Of a stretch of DNA of 64,000 nt, positions 45,515 to 54,030 are shown in pieces (within the stretch, counting starts at the first letter, position 1; each line of letters opens with the position of its first letter). Location of the stretch: contig JAJDYX010000050.1 of assembly GCA_022824945.1 (NCBI GenBank), positions 124,001-188,000 of the forward strand, given 5' to 3'. Below the pieces are notes generated by a model. It was not told the origin of the DNA. It worked only from the letters and a program-made list of their open reading frames with translations, and ran no database searches. The stretch comes from Candidatus Latescibacterota bacterium (GTDB lineage Bacteria; Latescibacterota; UBA2968). A program made the position numbers and the translations under genes.

Positions 45515-45589
45515 CAGTAGTCAGTTACCCCACACAACCGCACCCAGGGGGGCTGGGGGCTGGGACTGACAACTGATAACTGACTGCTG
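45515..45589. repeat. Inverted repeat of CAGTAGTCAGTTA type in spacer
   Basis: CAGTAGTCAGTTA (45515-45527) and TAACTGACTGCTG (45577-45589) are inverted copies with one mismatch. Between them lie a G-rich tract and a further ACTGACAACTGATAACTGA. This is the kind of AACTGATAACTGA repeat often scattered in large bacterial genomes. It sits between the DUF3500 gene and the nucleotidyltransferase gene. Confidence 0.7.
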
Positions 45590-45599
45590 ATAGCTTGTT

Positions 45600-46580
45600 T
45601 TAATGACTGTCCCGATAGTGTTGTTTGAGAATATCGCTGCCAAAGTCATTGCTCAGGTCGCGCCAGACTGCGTGGATATGATTGGCCTCGTCCTGGGTGC
45701 AGTCGTATTCGGCGAGGAAGGTGGAGCCGAGTACGCGATAGTAATGGCCTTCACCGCGATTCACACCGCCAGCCCAGGCGAATGCGGCTGTGTCGAGTGA
45801 GACGAGGTTTGTGCGCTGAGCTTTTGCAATATTGTCTGGTAGGCGGGTGATATATACATCGATGAGCGCGGTGACGACATCGCGTTGTGACGCGGTCATG
45901 TCTTTGAGTTGCAGACCCTCAATTTGAACTTCATCATTTACCTGGGGAACATTGCGGGTGAGGATGTCGGCGGGTGCTTCGTCACTGATGATTGCCACTC
46001 TTTTTTGTTCGCCGTCCAGAGAGGCGAGTAAGTCGCGGGCAAGGTCTTCTTCTTCTTTGAGGGCGCGCAATCCCTCGTGTTCGCCGTGCCGAACCTGTGC
46101 GGGATTGGAGCCGAAGAAGACGGGCGTGGGCGCGACGAGTGTGCCGCTGACAATGGTGTAATTGACAGATACGTGATGGCCTTCAAAACGCCAGCTCCAT
46201 GTGGTGTCACTGCCGGGCGTGCCAAAGACGACGAGGTTGTAGAGGTCCGGATCGCGAGGAAACCGCCGTCTGGGACCTTCTACTTCGGCGAGGATGGGTT
46301 CCAGGTTGATGATTGTTCTGGCTTTGGTGCGCGCCTGTTCGCTCAGTCCGGTGTCGAGCAGGGCAAATGCTTTGTCGCGCTGATGCGCTTCCATGTCTTT
46401 GAGCGAGAGGCCCAATCGGTCGCGCGGGATGTAGTGCCAGTCCTGTCGTGCGTTTTCATCTTCAAAAGATAAATGTGCGGTCGCCGCCTGATCGGGACGC
46501 AGAGATGCCAAAAATGCCGTGGCAGCATCGGCCATGCGCTTGGCCGTATCAATTTGGGTATAGAGTTCTTCGAGGTTCAT
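45600..46580 (-). CDS. DUF3500 domain protein
   Basis: 326 residues. The family is known only as DUF3500, found in bacteria and fungi, with no established role. Visible family features: DWHYIPRDRLGLSLKDMEAHQR near residue 48 and LVVFGTPGSDTTWSWRFEGHHVS near 122, then TPVFFGSNPAQV near 153. No signal peptide. AAGGAG precedes the start. It follows the SDR gene on the same strand, 33 bases after that gene's stop. A repeat element lies just after its stop. Confidence 0.85.
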   Translation of the reverse strand: MNLEELYTQIDTAKRMADAATAFLASLRPDQAATAHLSFEDENARQDWHYIPRDRLGLSLKDMEAHQRDKAFALLDTGLSEQARTKARTIINLEPILAEVEGPRRRFPRDPDLYNLVVFGTPGSDTTWSWRFEGHHVSVNYTIVSGTLVAPTPVFFGSNPAQVRHGEHEGLRALKEEEDLARDLLASLDGEQKRVAIISDEAPADILTRNVPQVNDEVQIEGLQLKDMTASQRDVVTALIDVYITRLPDNIAKAQRTNLVSLDTAAFAWAGGVNRGEGHYYRVLGSTFLAEYDCTQDEANHIHAVWRDLSNDFGSDILKQHYRDSH

Positions 46581-46613
46581 GTTCTCGACTCCTTGTGAAT
46601 GTGTAGGTGGGTT

Positions 46614-47459
46614 CTACTGACCGTTATCTGCTGATTTTACTCTTCGCCCTCCCAATGTAGCACCGCCATCAATGGTGAGTGCTTGTCCGGTGATATTTTT
46701 TCCTTTGTCGCTTGCCAAAAAGACAACCATGTGACCCACATCTTCGGGGGTTTGTTCGGTTCCCAGAGGCACGCTGTTGCGGATTACATCTTCAAAAATT
46801 TCTCTTGCGGTATATTCCTTGTATGCCGGGTTGTTGTTTTTAATTTGAGATGCGATCATTTCCCAGGCGCGCGTCCAGAGGTAGCCGGGACATATTGCGT
46901 TGACTCTGATCCCGCGTCCCGCGAGTTGGCTGGCTAAAGTTCTGGTTAGATGAATCACGCCAGCTTTGGCCGCGCCATAAGCTGGCATGGAAACGCTGGG
47001 CATTAACGCGGCGATCGATGCGATGTTGATGATGCTGGATCCGCGGCTGAGATGTGGAATGGCTGCTCTGGACGAGACAAAGGCGGTTCGGAGGTTGGTG
47101 TGTAGATGCGCGTCCCAGTCGTCAACGGATAATTCCGTCAGTGGAATTTCCAATGATGCTTTGGCCGCGTTTGTGTCCGGTCCTCCAATTCCCGCGTTGT
47201 TGACGAGGATATCGAGTGATCCGAGTTCTGCAACGACCCGATCTGCTGCCGAGCGCATGGCGGTTTCGTCAGATGCATCGGCGGATAGCCCGATTGCGGG
47301 CGTTTTGAGCGTTTTTGCTGTTGCTTTTGCACCATCGCCATCCAGGTCGGCAATGGCGATTTTTGCGCCCGCATCCGACAGGTGTTGTGCTATGGCCGCT
47401 CCAATGCCTCGCGCAGCACCGGTTATGAGTGCAACCCGATTTTGTAATTCTGTGCTCAC
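46614..47459 (-). CDS. Short-chain dehydrogenase/reductase
   Basis: 281 residues from a GTG at 47459 that overlaps the stop of the upstream S9 peptidase gene (GTGA), so the two are coupled; the longer frame from 47525 does not match the family. Classic SDR: coenzyme motif TGAARGIGAAIAQ near residue 12, the NNAGIGG segment near 87, catalytic serine in INIASIAA and YGAAKAG near 160. Members reduce or oxidise alcohols and ketones with NAD(P). The substrate is unknown. Confidence 0.9.
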   Translation of the reverse strand: MSTELQNRVALITGAARGIGAAIAQHLSDAGAKIAIADLDGDGAKATAKTLKTPAIGLSADASDETAMRSAADRVVAELGSLDILVNNAGIGGPDTNAAKASLEIPLTELSVDDWDAHLHTNLRTAFVSSRAAIPHLSRGSSIINIASIAALMPSVSMPAYGAAKAGVIHLTRTLASQLAGRGIRVNAICPGYLWTRAWEMIASQIKNNNPAYKEYTAREIFEDVIRNSVPLGTEQTPEDVGHMVVFLASDKGKNITGQALTIDGGATLGGRRVKSADNGQ

Positions 47460-50371
47460 GGTTGTTCCAATTCCAATCCGAGTGTCTTCCCTTTTTCCAC
47501 GGCGGGAATGCCCGCGCTCATCCATACAGGTGCGGGGGCGTCTTTGAGATAGTGGTCAAAGAATTGTTGCAGGCGGATGCTCCAGTCTTTGCGGTTGTGG
47601 TGTTTGCGAATGCCGTGTGCTTCTCCGTTGTAATTGATCAGCCAGGCTGGTTTGCCCAGGCGGCGCAGGGCAACGAAGAGTTCGATACCCTGATACCAGG
47701 GTACTGCGCCATCTTCGTCGTTGTGCAAGATGAGCAAAGGCGTTTGAATTTTGTCCGCCCAGAAGATGGGTGAGTTTTCGATAAATCGCGTGGGTGCTTC
47801 CCATAGCGAACCACCGATGCGACTCTGGGTTTTTTCATATTGCATCATGCGACTCAGTCCCGAACTCCATCGGATGCCGCCGTACGCACTGATCATGTTT
47901 GAGACGGGTGCGCCAGCTTCGGCTGCCCGAAATATGCTGGTTCGGGTGATCATATAGGCGATTTGATAGCCGCCCCAACTGTGGCCCTGCACGCCAATTC
48001 GGTCGGGATTGACAAATCCCCGATTTATGAGGTGCGTCACGCCAGAGACAACGGCGTTGACGGCACTTTCGCCAGGGAAGCCGACTTTGTAGGGAATGTC
48101 CGGGATAAATATCAGATACCCGCGGCTGACGTAAAACGGGAAATTTATCGAGCCGCCCGAGGCTCCTGGCGCTCGATGGGCGTGTAGCCGATGGGACATT
48201 TTTTCATAGAAATAGACCAGCATGGGATATTTCTGAGCGGGATCGAAATTTTCGGGTTTGTAGAGAATGCCCTGCAGGGGTTTGCCGTCCAGTGAGACCC
48301 ATTCGACGAGTTCGGCAGTGCCCCACAGGTAGTCTTTTTGTTGCGGATTGACTTCGCTTATTTTTCGCGCATTCTGAAAATTGAGGTCCGTTGTCCAGAG
48401 GTCGGGATATTCTTCAAAAGAGGATCGTCTGAAAAGGAGTATGTCTGCGTCTTTGGCCTTTTGGAGATTGGAAAACCGTTTGTCGCGTGCGATGAGTTCA
48501 GCGGGTTTGTCGGTACTTTTAAGGCGATCCCGATAGTAGCCCATGGCTTTGGTTTTGAGATTGAAACCCGATAAGAGCAAATCGGCTTTTGGATCGCGCG
48601 CCCGTTCTTCGGAATCGAGGTTTACGTATCGAAAGCGCGTTTCTGTCTCGCGCCCAACTCTTTCGGTGATGTTGATGGGTGCTTTGCGCCCGTTGGGATC
48701 GGTGAGCCAGATGTCGTAGCGGTCGTAAACGAGAAATTCTTTGTCGCCTTTTGTCCACCCTGCATTGCCATGTGCGCTGGGTGGATACGGCCAGTCGTGC
48801 AATTCGTTGTGAACGGGATGGGGGATATTTCTGCTGACGTTGACGCGGATTGCGTTTTTGACATGCTGAACATACCAGTTTTTCCGGGTGCGATCCCACC
48901 AGTAGATGTAGTTGGATTCGGGCGAGAGGGTGGGGCGCGTCTGAATTTTGGTGAGTACGCGCGTTGCTTCACCGGTTTTTATGTCGATCAAATAGTTGTC
49001 GTAATAAGCGGGCGAATCCCACGAAATGAGTTGTCGGTAGGGGAGAATAGAAGAGCCTATGGCGACATCGGCATTGCCCTCGCTTCCCAGGCGAATATCG
49101 GGGATGGTTTCTGTGGCGAGTTGAACGATTTTGCCATTGTTGAGGTGAAAGACGGCGCGATAAGTGCGTTCGCGTTCCTCTTTGGCATCTTTGAGTTGCA
49201 TGGGTTGGAGGTAGGGGTCTTTCCAGTTCCAGATATCAACTGCGACTTTTTCGTCGGCAGGCGTGTCGTCCTCTGCTGCCTCTTCTGGTCTGGGTGCGGT
49301 ACCAAAAAAGAGGCGCTTGCCATTTTTGGAAAAGGAGAGGTTGGCGTGTTCGCTGACCCACCAGTTCGGTGGTATGCCCTTCGTTCCAGATCGGGCGATT
49401 TTTTTTGCCTTATTGCGCGAGCCAATGGGCCAGTAATAGAGGGCGTATTCCTGTTGCTCTGAGTTAAAGCTGTCGCGGTTGGCAATAAATGCGAGATGGA
49501 GACTGGATTCGTCAGCGGTGATTTTTTTGTAATCACCCGCGCCCGAGAGTATGGCTGTGGTGTCACCCGTGCTGGTGCGAATGGCGTAGATGCCGTCGGC
49601 TGTGCTGTCTTTGTTGGCTGCGGCAAAAATGAGATACGAACCGCTTTCTGTGAAGGCGTAGGAGACTACGTGGTTATATCGCGTTTCAGCACCGGTTTGG
49701 AGGTTGCGGAGAACGAGTGTGGTGCCTTCGGCTTTTTTGCGTTTTTTCTTTTTGCTGTCTTTGGGATCTTCCTTTTTCACTTCTTTAGTTTCAGGCTTTT
49801 GTTCGGGCTTTTGTTCGGGCTTTTGTTCGGGTTTTGGCTCTTCTTTTTTTTCTTCAGGTTTGGATGGTTTTTTTTTCTTGTTCGCTGTACTGTCTTTTTT
49901 GGCGATTTCTTTTTCCAGCAAATAGGCGACCCATCCGCTGGCTTCTTTGGGCAGTTTGAAGGATTTGACGCGCGCAGCTTTAAAGACATCTCCCTCGGCG
50001 AGGGTGATAATGCCAAGTGAGTCTTTGGGCGATTCTTCGGGCTTTTTCTTGTCGCGAGTTGCCTGTTTTACCGAGTCTTTGAAGGCTTTGATGAGGGTGA
50101 CGATATAACGCGAGTCTTTTGTGAATCGAATGGTTTCTCCGCGCGGTATCGCGTAGGAGCGGTCATCTGCAAGGCTCACGATGCGGAGTTCGGTGTCTTT
50201 TTCGTCCGGGCCGATAGAGAGAAAAGCCCATTGTCCATTGTCGGAAATATTGCTGGCACGCGTGCGATTCCAGATGTCGTACACATCGTGATTCAACGGT
50301 TTTTTCCCCTGGGCAAAGACGAGCGGAGATAAACACAAGAGCACAGATAGAAGGCATATAGATAGGCGCAT
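47456..50371 (-). CDS. S9 family (prolyl oligopeptidase-type) secreted peptidase
   Basis: 971 residues from ATG 50371, which gives a clear signal peptide (MRLSICLLSVLLCLSPLVFA), so exported. The middle is a beta-propeller-like region; the C-terminal alpha/beta-hydrolase domain has the nucleophile in GHSWGGYQIAY near residue 800, the acid in LHNDEDGAVPW near 890 and the histidine in GEAHGIRKHHN near 928. A 12-base tandem repeat at about 49790-49842 encodes repeated PEQK units inside a Lys/Glu-rich charged linker (about residues 175-220), absent from most family members. It probably degrades peptides in the periplasm. Coupled to the SDR by GTGA. Confidence 0.9.
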   Translation of the reverse strand: MRLSICLLSVLLCLSPLVFAQGKKPLNHDVYDIWNRTRASNISDNGQWAFLSIGPDEKDTELRIVSLADDRSYAIPRGETIRFTKDSRYIVTLIKAFKDSVKQATRDKKKPEESPKDSLGIITLAEGDVFKAARVKSFKLPKEASGWVAYLLEKEIAKKDSTANKKKKPSKPEEKKEEPKPEQKPEQKPEQKPETKEVKKEDPKDSKKKKRKKAEGTTLVLRNLQTGAETRYNHVVSYAFTESGSYLIFAAANKDSTADGIYAIRTSTGDTTAILSGAGDYKKITADESSLHLAFIANRDSFNSEQQEYALYYWPIGSRNKAKKIARSGTKGIPPNWWVSEHANLSFSKNGKRLFFGTAPRPEEAAEDDTPADEKVAVDIWNWKDPYLQPMQLKDAKEERERTYRAVFHLNNGKIVQLATETIPDIRLGSEGNADVAIGSSILPYRQLISWDSPAYYDNYLIDIKTGEATRVLTKIQTRPTLSPESNYIYWWDRTRKNWYVQHVKNAIRVNVSRNIPHPVHNELHDWPYPPSAHGNAGWTKGDKEFLVYDRYDIWLTDPNGRKAPINITERVGRETETRFRYVNLDSEERARDPKADLLLSGFNLKTKAMGYYRDRLKSTDKPAELIARDKRFSNLQKAKDADILLFRRSSFEEYPDLWTTDLNFQNARKISEVNPQQKDYLWGTAELVEWVSLDGKPLQGILYKPENFDPAQKYPMLVYFYEKMSHRLHAHRAPGASGGSINFPFYVSRGYLIFIPDIPYKVGFPGESAVNAVVSGVTHLINRGFVNPDRIGVQGHSWGGYQIAYMITRTSIFRAAEAGAPVSNMISAYGGIRWSSGLSRMMQYEKTQSRIGGSLWEAPTRFIENSPIFWADKIQTPLLILHNDEDGAVPWYQGIELFVALRRLGKPAWLINYNGEAHGIRKHHNRKDWSIRLQQFFDHYLKDAPAPVWMSAGIPAVEKGKTLGLELEQP
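49790..49842 (-). repeat. 12-base in-frame tandem repeat (PEQK units)
   Basis: About four copies of a 12-base unit, GGGCTTTTGTTC on the plus strand, keep the S9 peptidase frame open and add KPEQ/PEQK repeats. Copy number changes would lengthen or shorten the linker without frameshift. Confidence 0.85.
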
Positions 50372-50518
50372 GGATGACCTCTTAGGAATAGGCCAGACTT
50401 TTAAGCAGATAGTTGGGTCAATATAATATAATAAAGTGGTGTGTAAAAATAAAAGACACACAGATGAACCTACAATAAGACACTTGCCTAAATGTCGCTT
50501 TTAAGCTACATTTAGTAT

Positions 50519-50857
50519 ATGCAGGAAGCAATCCCCCGACAGATTGAGGAGTATATCACTGCTGAAGGTCGAGTCCCTTTCAGCCAATGGTTCAAGCGTC
50601 TGAATGACCGAAAGGCTCGCGCACGAATTAGAGTTCGCCTGGATCGTCTTAGCCTGGGTAACCTGGGCGATTGTCGCTCTCTGGGTGGTAGCCTCTATGA
50701 ACTTCGGCTTGACTATGGACCAGGCTACCGCGTCTATTTTGGTGAAGTCGGCGAACGGGTTATTCTACTTTTGGCTGGTGGTATCAAAAAATCTCAACAA
50801 AGAGATATCGAGCGGGCCAGAAACTTCTGGGCTGACTTCAGGAGGCGAGAGTTATGA
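50519..50857 (+). CDS. Type II toxin, RelE/ParE fold (HigB / phage Gp49-like)
   Basis: 112 residues. Small basic protein with the RelE-fold layout: an N-terminal helix, FSQWFKRLNDRKARARIRVRLDRL near residue 20, ending in ELRLDYGPGYRVYFGEVGERVILLLAGGIKKSQQ. This matches the HI1419/Gp49-like HigB subgroup, which acts as an mRNA interferase on the ribosome. Its last bases overlap the antitoxin gene (ATGA), and the toxin comes first, as is usual for HigBA. The AT-rich spacer before the start is likely its promoter. Confidence 0.87.
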   Translation: MQEAIPRQIEEYITAEGRVPFSQWFKRLNDRKARARIRVRLDRLSLGNLGDCRSLGGSLYELRLDYGPGYRVYFGEVGERVILLLAGGIKKSQQRDIERARNFWADFRRREL

Positions 50858-51159
50858 GCAAGACATCAAGACCCTATAAGCCGGAACTGCTTAAAGCACT
50901 TCAAGACCCCGTAGAAGCCGCAGAATATTTGAACGCTGCTCTGGAAGAAGATATGAATGAGTTGTTTCTGTTAGCACTCCGAAATGTTGCAGAAGCTTAT
51001 GGTATGACTCGGCTCGCTGAAGATGCACAATTGAACCGTGAGTCTATGTATCGCATGTTATCTGAGAAGGGGAATCCACAATTTACCAGCCTGATTTCCA
51101 TTTTGAGGCAACTTGGGTTGCAACTGTCTGTTCAATCAAAGGAATCAGTCCCCGTTTAG
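50854..51159 (+). CDS. HigA-like antitoxin (helix-turn-helix)
   Basis: 101 residues. The N-terminal half contains DPVEAAEYLNAALEEDMNE; the C-terminal half is a helix-turn-helix of the XRE type with LAEDAQLNRESMYRMLSEKGNPQF and a closing FTSLISILRQLGLQLSV. This matches the probable addiction-module antidote (HI1420) family. It overlaps the toxin gene by four bases and should neutralise the toxin and repress the operon. A strong terminator follows. Confidence 0.88.
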   Translation: MSKTSRPYKPELLKALQDPVEAAEYLNAALEEDMNELFLLALRNVAEAYGMTRLAEDAQLNRESMYRMLSEKGNPQFTSLISILRQLGLQLSVQSKESVPV

Positions 51160-51184
51160 TTTCGCTTACCAATCTCCTTACGAA

Positions 51185-51222
51185 AACACAAAAGCCGACG
51201 TTTGTTCGTCGGCTTTTGTGTT
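51185..51222. terminator. Rho-independent terminator (bidirectional)
   Basis: Perfect 16-base-pair stem AACACAAAAGCCGACG (51185-51200) with its complement (51207-51222), 6-base loop. It ends the toxin-antitoxin operon and lies just past the 3' end of the minus-strand gene at 51243. Confidence 0.9.
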
Positions 51223-51242
51223 CAGAGCTATACCCATCTGAC

Positions 51243-51722
51243 TCAAAAATTTGATTCTACGTGGTATTCGGCAGAGTATTCTTTCAGGTTCTTTTTAATT
51301 TGTTGAAATTGCGTGTATGAACATGTACCCGCTGGAATTTCGATTGGGTCTGTGGGTTGGGCTTTTGGAATAATTTCCACACCGTTGATTTTGAGGTGCA
51401 TTGTCTGGATTTCATCCCAGGATATTTTCTCGGGATGCCCGCGCTGTTTGGTTTTGATTTCCAGTCCTTCATTGCTGAACATTACCCGCGGTCGCCCGAA
51501 TTTTTTTGAGGTATAAAGATCAATGATTCCCACAGTGACTATCGCAACAGCACCGAGGAGGTTTATTGTACCTAATATCCATTCAGCGGGGCCGTGTATG
51601 TGCGAAAGGTATCGCCAACTCTGGTAGATGAAGAATCCAGTGAAGAATACGGAATACCATCGCCAAAACCACTTCATTCGGCGAGGGTGTTCTACGTCAA
51701 AGTAAATTGTAAAAGTATCCAT
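51243..51722 (-). CDS. Hypothetical protein with two membrane helices
   Basis: 159 residues; no family recognised. Two hydrophobic helices lie in the first third (WYSVFFTGFFIYQSW near residue 23 and ILGTINLLGAVAIVTVGII near 49). The rest is cytoplasmic-looking and beta-rich (PRVMFSNEGLEIKTKQ, ISWDEIQTMHLKINGVEI), somewhat like bacterial PH-like domains that follow membrane anchors. It is the last gene of a minus-strand run starting with the Nat-like ABC transporter, 35 bases after the 83-residue gene's stop. Role unknown. Confidence 0.7.
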   Translation of the reverse strand: MDTFTIYFDVEHPRRMKWFWRWYSVFFTGFFIYQSWRYLSHIHGPAEWILGTINLLGAVAIVTVGIIDLYTSKKFGRPRVMFSNEGLEIKTKQRGHPEKISWDEIQTMHLKINGVEIIPKAQPTDPIEIPAGTCSYTQFQQIKKNLKEYSAEYHVESNF

Positions 51723-51757
51723 GTATTATCCCCTGAAGTTTTGCAGGTGACTTAACG

Positions 51758-52009
51758 CTAAGTCTCATCCTTTGAAACCTCACCACGATCATCTTCTGAA
51801 ATGTGGCGGATTTCTCCAGCGCGTTGCTGTACGACTTCCTGGGCTGCGCGTTTTTTGTCTTCGTTGAGCATGAGGTCTGTTGCTCCGAGCATTGTGGTAG
51901 CCGATCCGCCTGCACTTTTACTACCACCTTTCACAAGCGCGTAAATTGCATAGCCAATGAGAAGAATTGCGATAAGTGTAAAAATGGCGACACCTATGAG
52001 ATGTTCCAT
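51758..52009 (-). CDS. Small membrane protein
   Basis: 83 residues, one N-terminal membrane helix (LIGVAIFTLIAILLIGYAIYALV, start of protein) and a charged tail ending GEIRHISEDDRGEVSKDE. The ATG abuts the stop of the ABC permease gene directly and GGGAG lies within that gene's end, so it is translated with the permease. No family recognised; it may be an accessory part of the transporter. Confidence 0.68.
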   Translation of the reverse strand: MEHLIGVAIFTLIAILLIGYAIYALVKGGSKSAGGSATTMLGATDLMLNEDKKRAAQEVVQQRAGEIRHISEDDRGEVSKDET

Positions 52010-53206
52010 TTAAGTCTCCCGAAAGATCGTGCTTTCGCGTTCAAACCATCTGGCGCAGCCGTAGAGGCTGAGAGCCGCAAGGGCGATGAGCGAGGCATAG
52101 ACTTCGAACAAAAGGGGCAGTTTGATGGTTCCCGCGAAAATTTCTTTGGATGCAAGCGAGACATTTAAGACCGGTATGAGCGATGTGATGGCATTGAGTT
52201 CAATGCCGGGCAAGAGGCCGATAAATACGGGAATAATAATGATGATGTTGAGGGGTGCCATAATGCTCTGCGCTTCTTTGAACGATTTGGCAAATATGGA
52301 GACGGACATTAAGGCGGCGGCAAAAAAGATGGTTAAGGGCAGGCACAGAGAAAGGACCAGGAGGATGGATGATATTTCGAACATGCCCTGTAGCGCGTCG
52401 AGGATTCTTGCGATAATTTCTCGTTGTAACATCACAGCTATAAAAAAACCGATAAAACTATTGGCGATTGACGCAAATCCCGATAGGACAATCACGCCAC
52501 ATTTGCCCAGCAAGATCTGAATTTTGCTGACGGGGGCGACGAGCAGTGTTTCGAGGGTGGCGCGTTCTTTTTCTCCCGCACCCAGGTCAAGGGCTGGATA
52601 CATACACCCCATAAAACACATTAAGACAAAAATATAGGGCAAAAAACCACCCACGCTTTTTCCGATTCTTTCCCGTTGAGAAGCAATGTCGTGGCGTCTG
52701 ACCTGTACAGGGTCCACGATCATGCGGTCAAGGGCAAGTCGTTGGAATCGGTCATTGACAATCTGGTTTTCGTAGTCTCGAATCAGACTTGTCAGACGAT
52801 TGCGAGATGCGTCCATATCTCGGGATGATTTGAAATAGAGATGAATTTGACCGCGTTGCAAGTCGGATATTTGGGCATCGAATTGCTCATCAACGCGAAT
52901 GGCTGCATCTATGCTGTCGGAGCGGATTAACTGAGGGATTATATCTTCTGCTATGTCTTCTCGAATTTTCAGGTCGTCGCGTTTGAGCAGGGTTTCGCGG
53001 AATGTCTCTGCATTGCCATTGGTGATCAGGGCAACTACAAGTGTTTTGGTCCTGACCTTTTGGGTCTGACGAGTAGTAAAAGCGGCCGCAATTGTGAATA
53101 ACAGCGGGAATAACAGCATGGGTATGATAAACATCATCATCATCGAACGCCGGTCGCGCGTGATGTCCTTAAATTCTTTTTTGAAGATGGTGAGGATCGG
53201 TTTCAT
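52010..53206 (-). CDS. ABC-2 type transporter permease (NatB-like)
   Basis: 398 residues, six predicted membrane helices, with the N-terminal helix followed by a large extracytoplasmic loop (about residues 45-195), then helices to the C terminus. The opening KEFKDITRDRRSMMMMFIIPMLL is typical of Na+-exporter NatB-type ABC-2 permeases. The partner ATPase gene is just upstream (20 bases). AGAGG stands near the start. Substrate is not predictable; NatAB-type systems export sodium, drugs or peptides. Confidence 0.87.
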   Translation of the reverse strand: MKPILTIFKKEFKDITRDRRSMMMMFIIPMLLFPLLFTIAAAFTTRQTQKVRTKTLVVALITNGNAETFRETLLKRDDLKIREDIAEDIIPQLIRSDSIDAAIRVDEQFDAQISDLQRGQIHLYFKSSRDMDASRNRLTSLIRDYENQIVNDRFQRLALDRMIVDPVQVRRHDIASQRERIGKSVGGFLPYIFVLMCFMGCMYPALDLGAGEKERATLETLLVAPVSKIQILLGKCGVIVLSGFASIANSFIGFFIAVMLQREIIARILDALQGMFEISSILLVLSLCLPLTIFFAAALMSVSIFAKSFKEAQSIMAPLNIIIIIPVFIGLLPGIELNAITSLIPVLNVSLASKEIFAGTIKLPLLFEVYASLIALAALSLYGCARWFERESTIFRET

Positions 53207-53226
53207 GGGGACCTCTTATAGAAAAT

Positions 53227-53994
53227 CTATGCCTGTTCAACGATGCGGATAAATTCGTCTTCCAGCGTGGGGGTTTGCATCTGGTTTTGAAAGTCTTCCA
53301 GTGTGCCGTTAAACTGCAATTGGCCTTTGTGAATGATGGCGAGGTCGTCGCTGAGCAGGCTGACTTCACCCATGCGGTGCGTGGAAAAAATGACGGTTTT
53401 TCCCGCGTTTCGACAGTCGCGGATGAGGTGTACGATATTGCGCGAGGTGACGACATCGAGACCGTCGGTGGGTTCGTCGAATACAATAACTTCGGGGTCG
53501 TGTATGATCGTGCGTACAATGGAGACTTTTTGTTTCATGCCCGTGGAGAGTTTGCCAATGCGGCGGTTTGCAAAGGCTTCCATGTCGAGAAGGGCAAATA
53601 GGTGGTCGCGCCGCGTGTTGTAATCAGCACTGTTCATGCCGTGCAGGTCGGCAAAGTAGCGCACCATTTCATTGGGCGTCAGGCGATCGTACAATCCCGT
53701 GTTGCCAGTGAGAAAGCCGAGGTTTTCGCGCACGGCTTGACTTTGTGCTACGGTATCGTATTCCGCGACAGATATGCTGCCAGAAGTGGGTTTGAGCATG
53801 GTGGCGATCATGCGCAATGCGGTGGTTTTTCCCGCGCCATTGGGACCCAATAGCGCAAAGACGCGACCGGGCTGACAGGTAAAGCTGATGTCGCACACCG
53901 CGTCAATGGTGTTGCCCTGAAAACCATCTCCCATTTCGCGCTTTTGCTGCCGCGATAGTTTGAAGGTTTTGACAATATTTTTTGCGATAACCAT
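53227..53994 (-). CDS. ABC transporter ATP-binding protein (NatA-like)
   Basis: 255 residues. Walker A GPNGAGKTTALRMIATML near residue 53, signature LSTGMKQKVSIVRTI near 155, Walker B VIVFDEPTDGLDVVTSR near 175 and the switch histidine in VIFSTHRMGEV near 205. It energises the NatB-like permease encoded next. GGAG precedes the ATG, and the gene starts 36 bases after the stop of an exported protein gene that may belong to the same transcript. Confidence 0.92.
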   Translation of the reverse strand: MVIAKNIVKTFKLSRQQKREMGDGFQGNTIDAVCDISFTCQPGRVFALLGPNGAGKTTALRMIATMLKPTSGSISVAEYDTVAQSQAVRENLGFLTGNTGLYDRLTPNEMVRYFADLHGMNSADYNTRRDHLFALLDMEAFANRRIGKLSTGMKQKVSIVRTIIHDPEVIVFDEPTDGLDVVTSRNIVHLIRDCRNAGKTVIFSTHRMGEVSLLSDDLAIIHKGQLQFNGTLEDFQNQMQTPTLEDEFIRIVEQA

Positions 53995-54030
53995 AATTTA
54001 CTCCGCAATTGCGAGTTGAACAGCGCGTGG

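Noticed and set aside
50519..51159. Toxin-antitoxin pair as part of a prophage
   Set aside because: No integrase, capsid or attachment-site repeats are nearby; it stands alone between ordinary genes.
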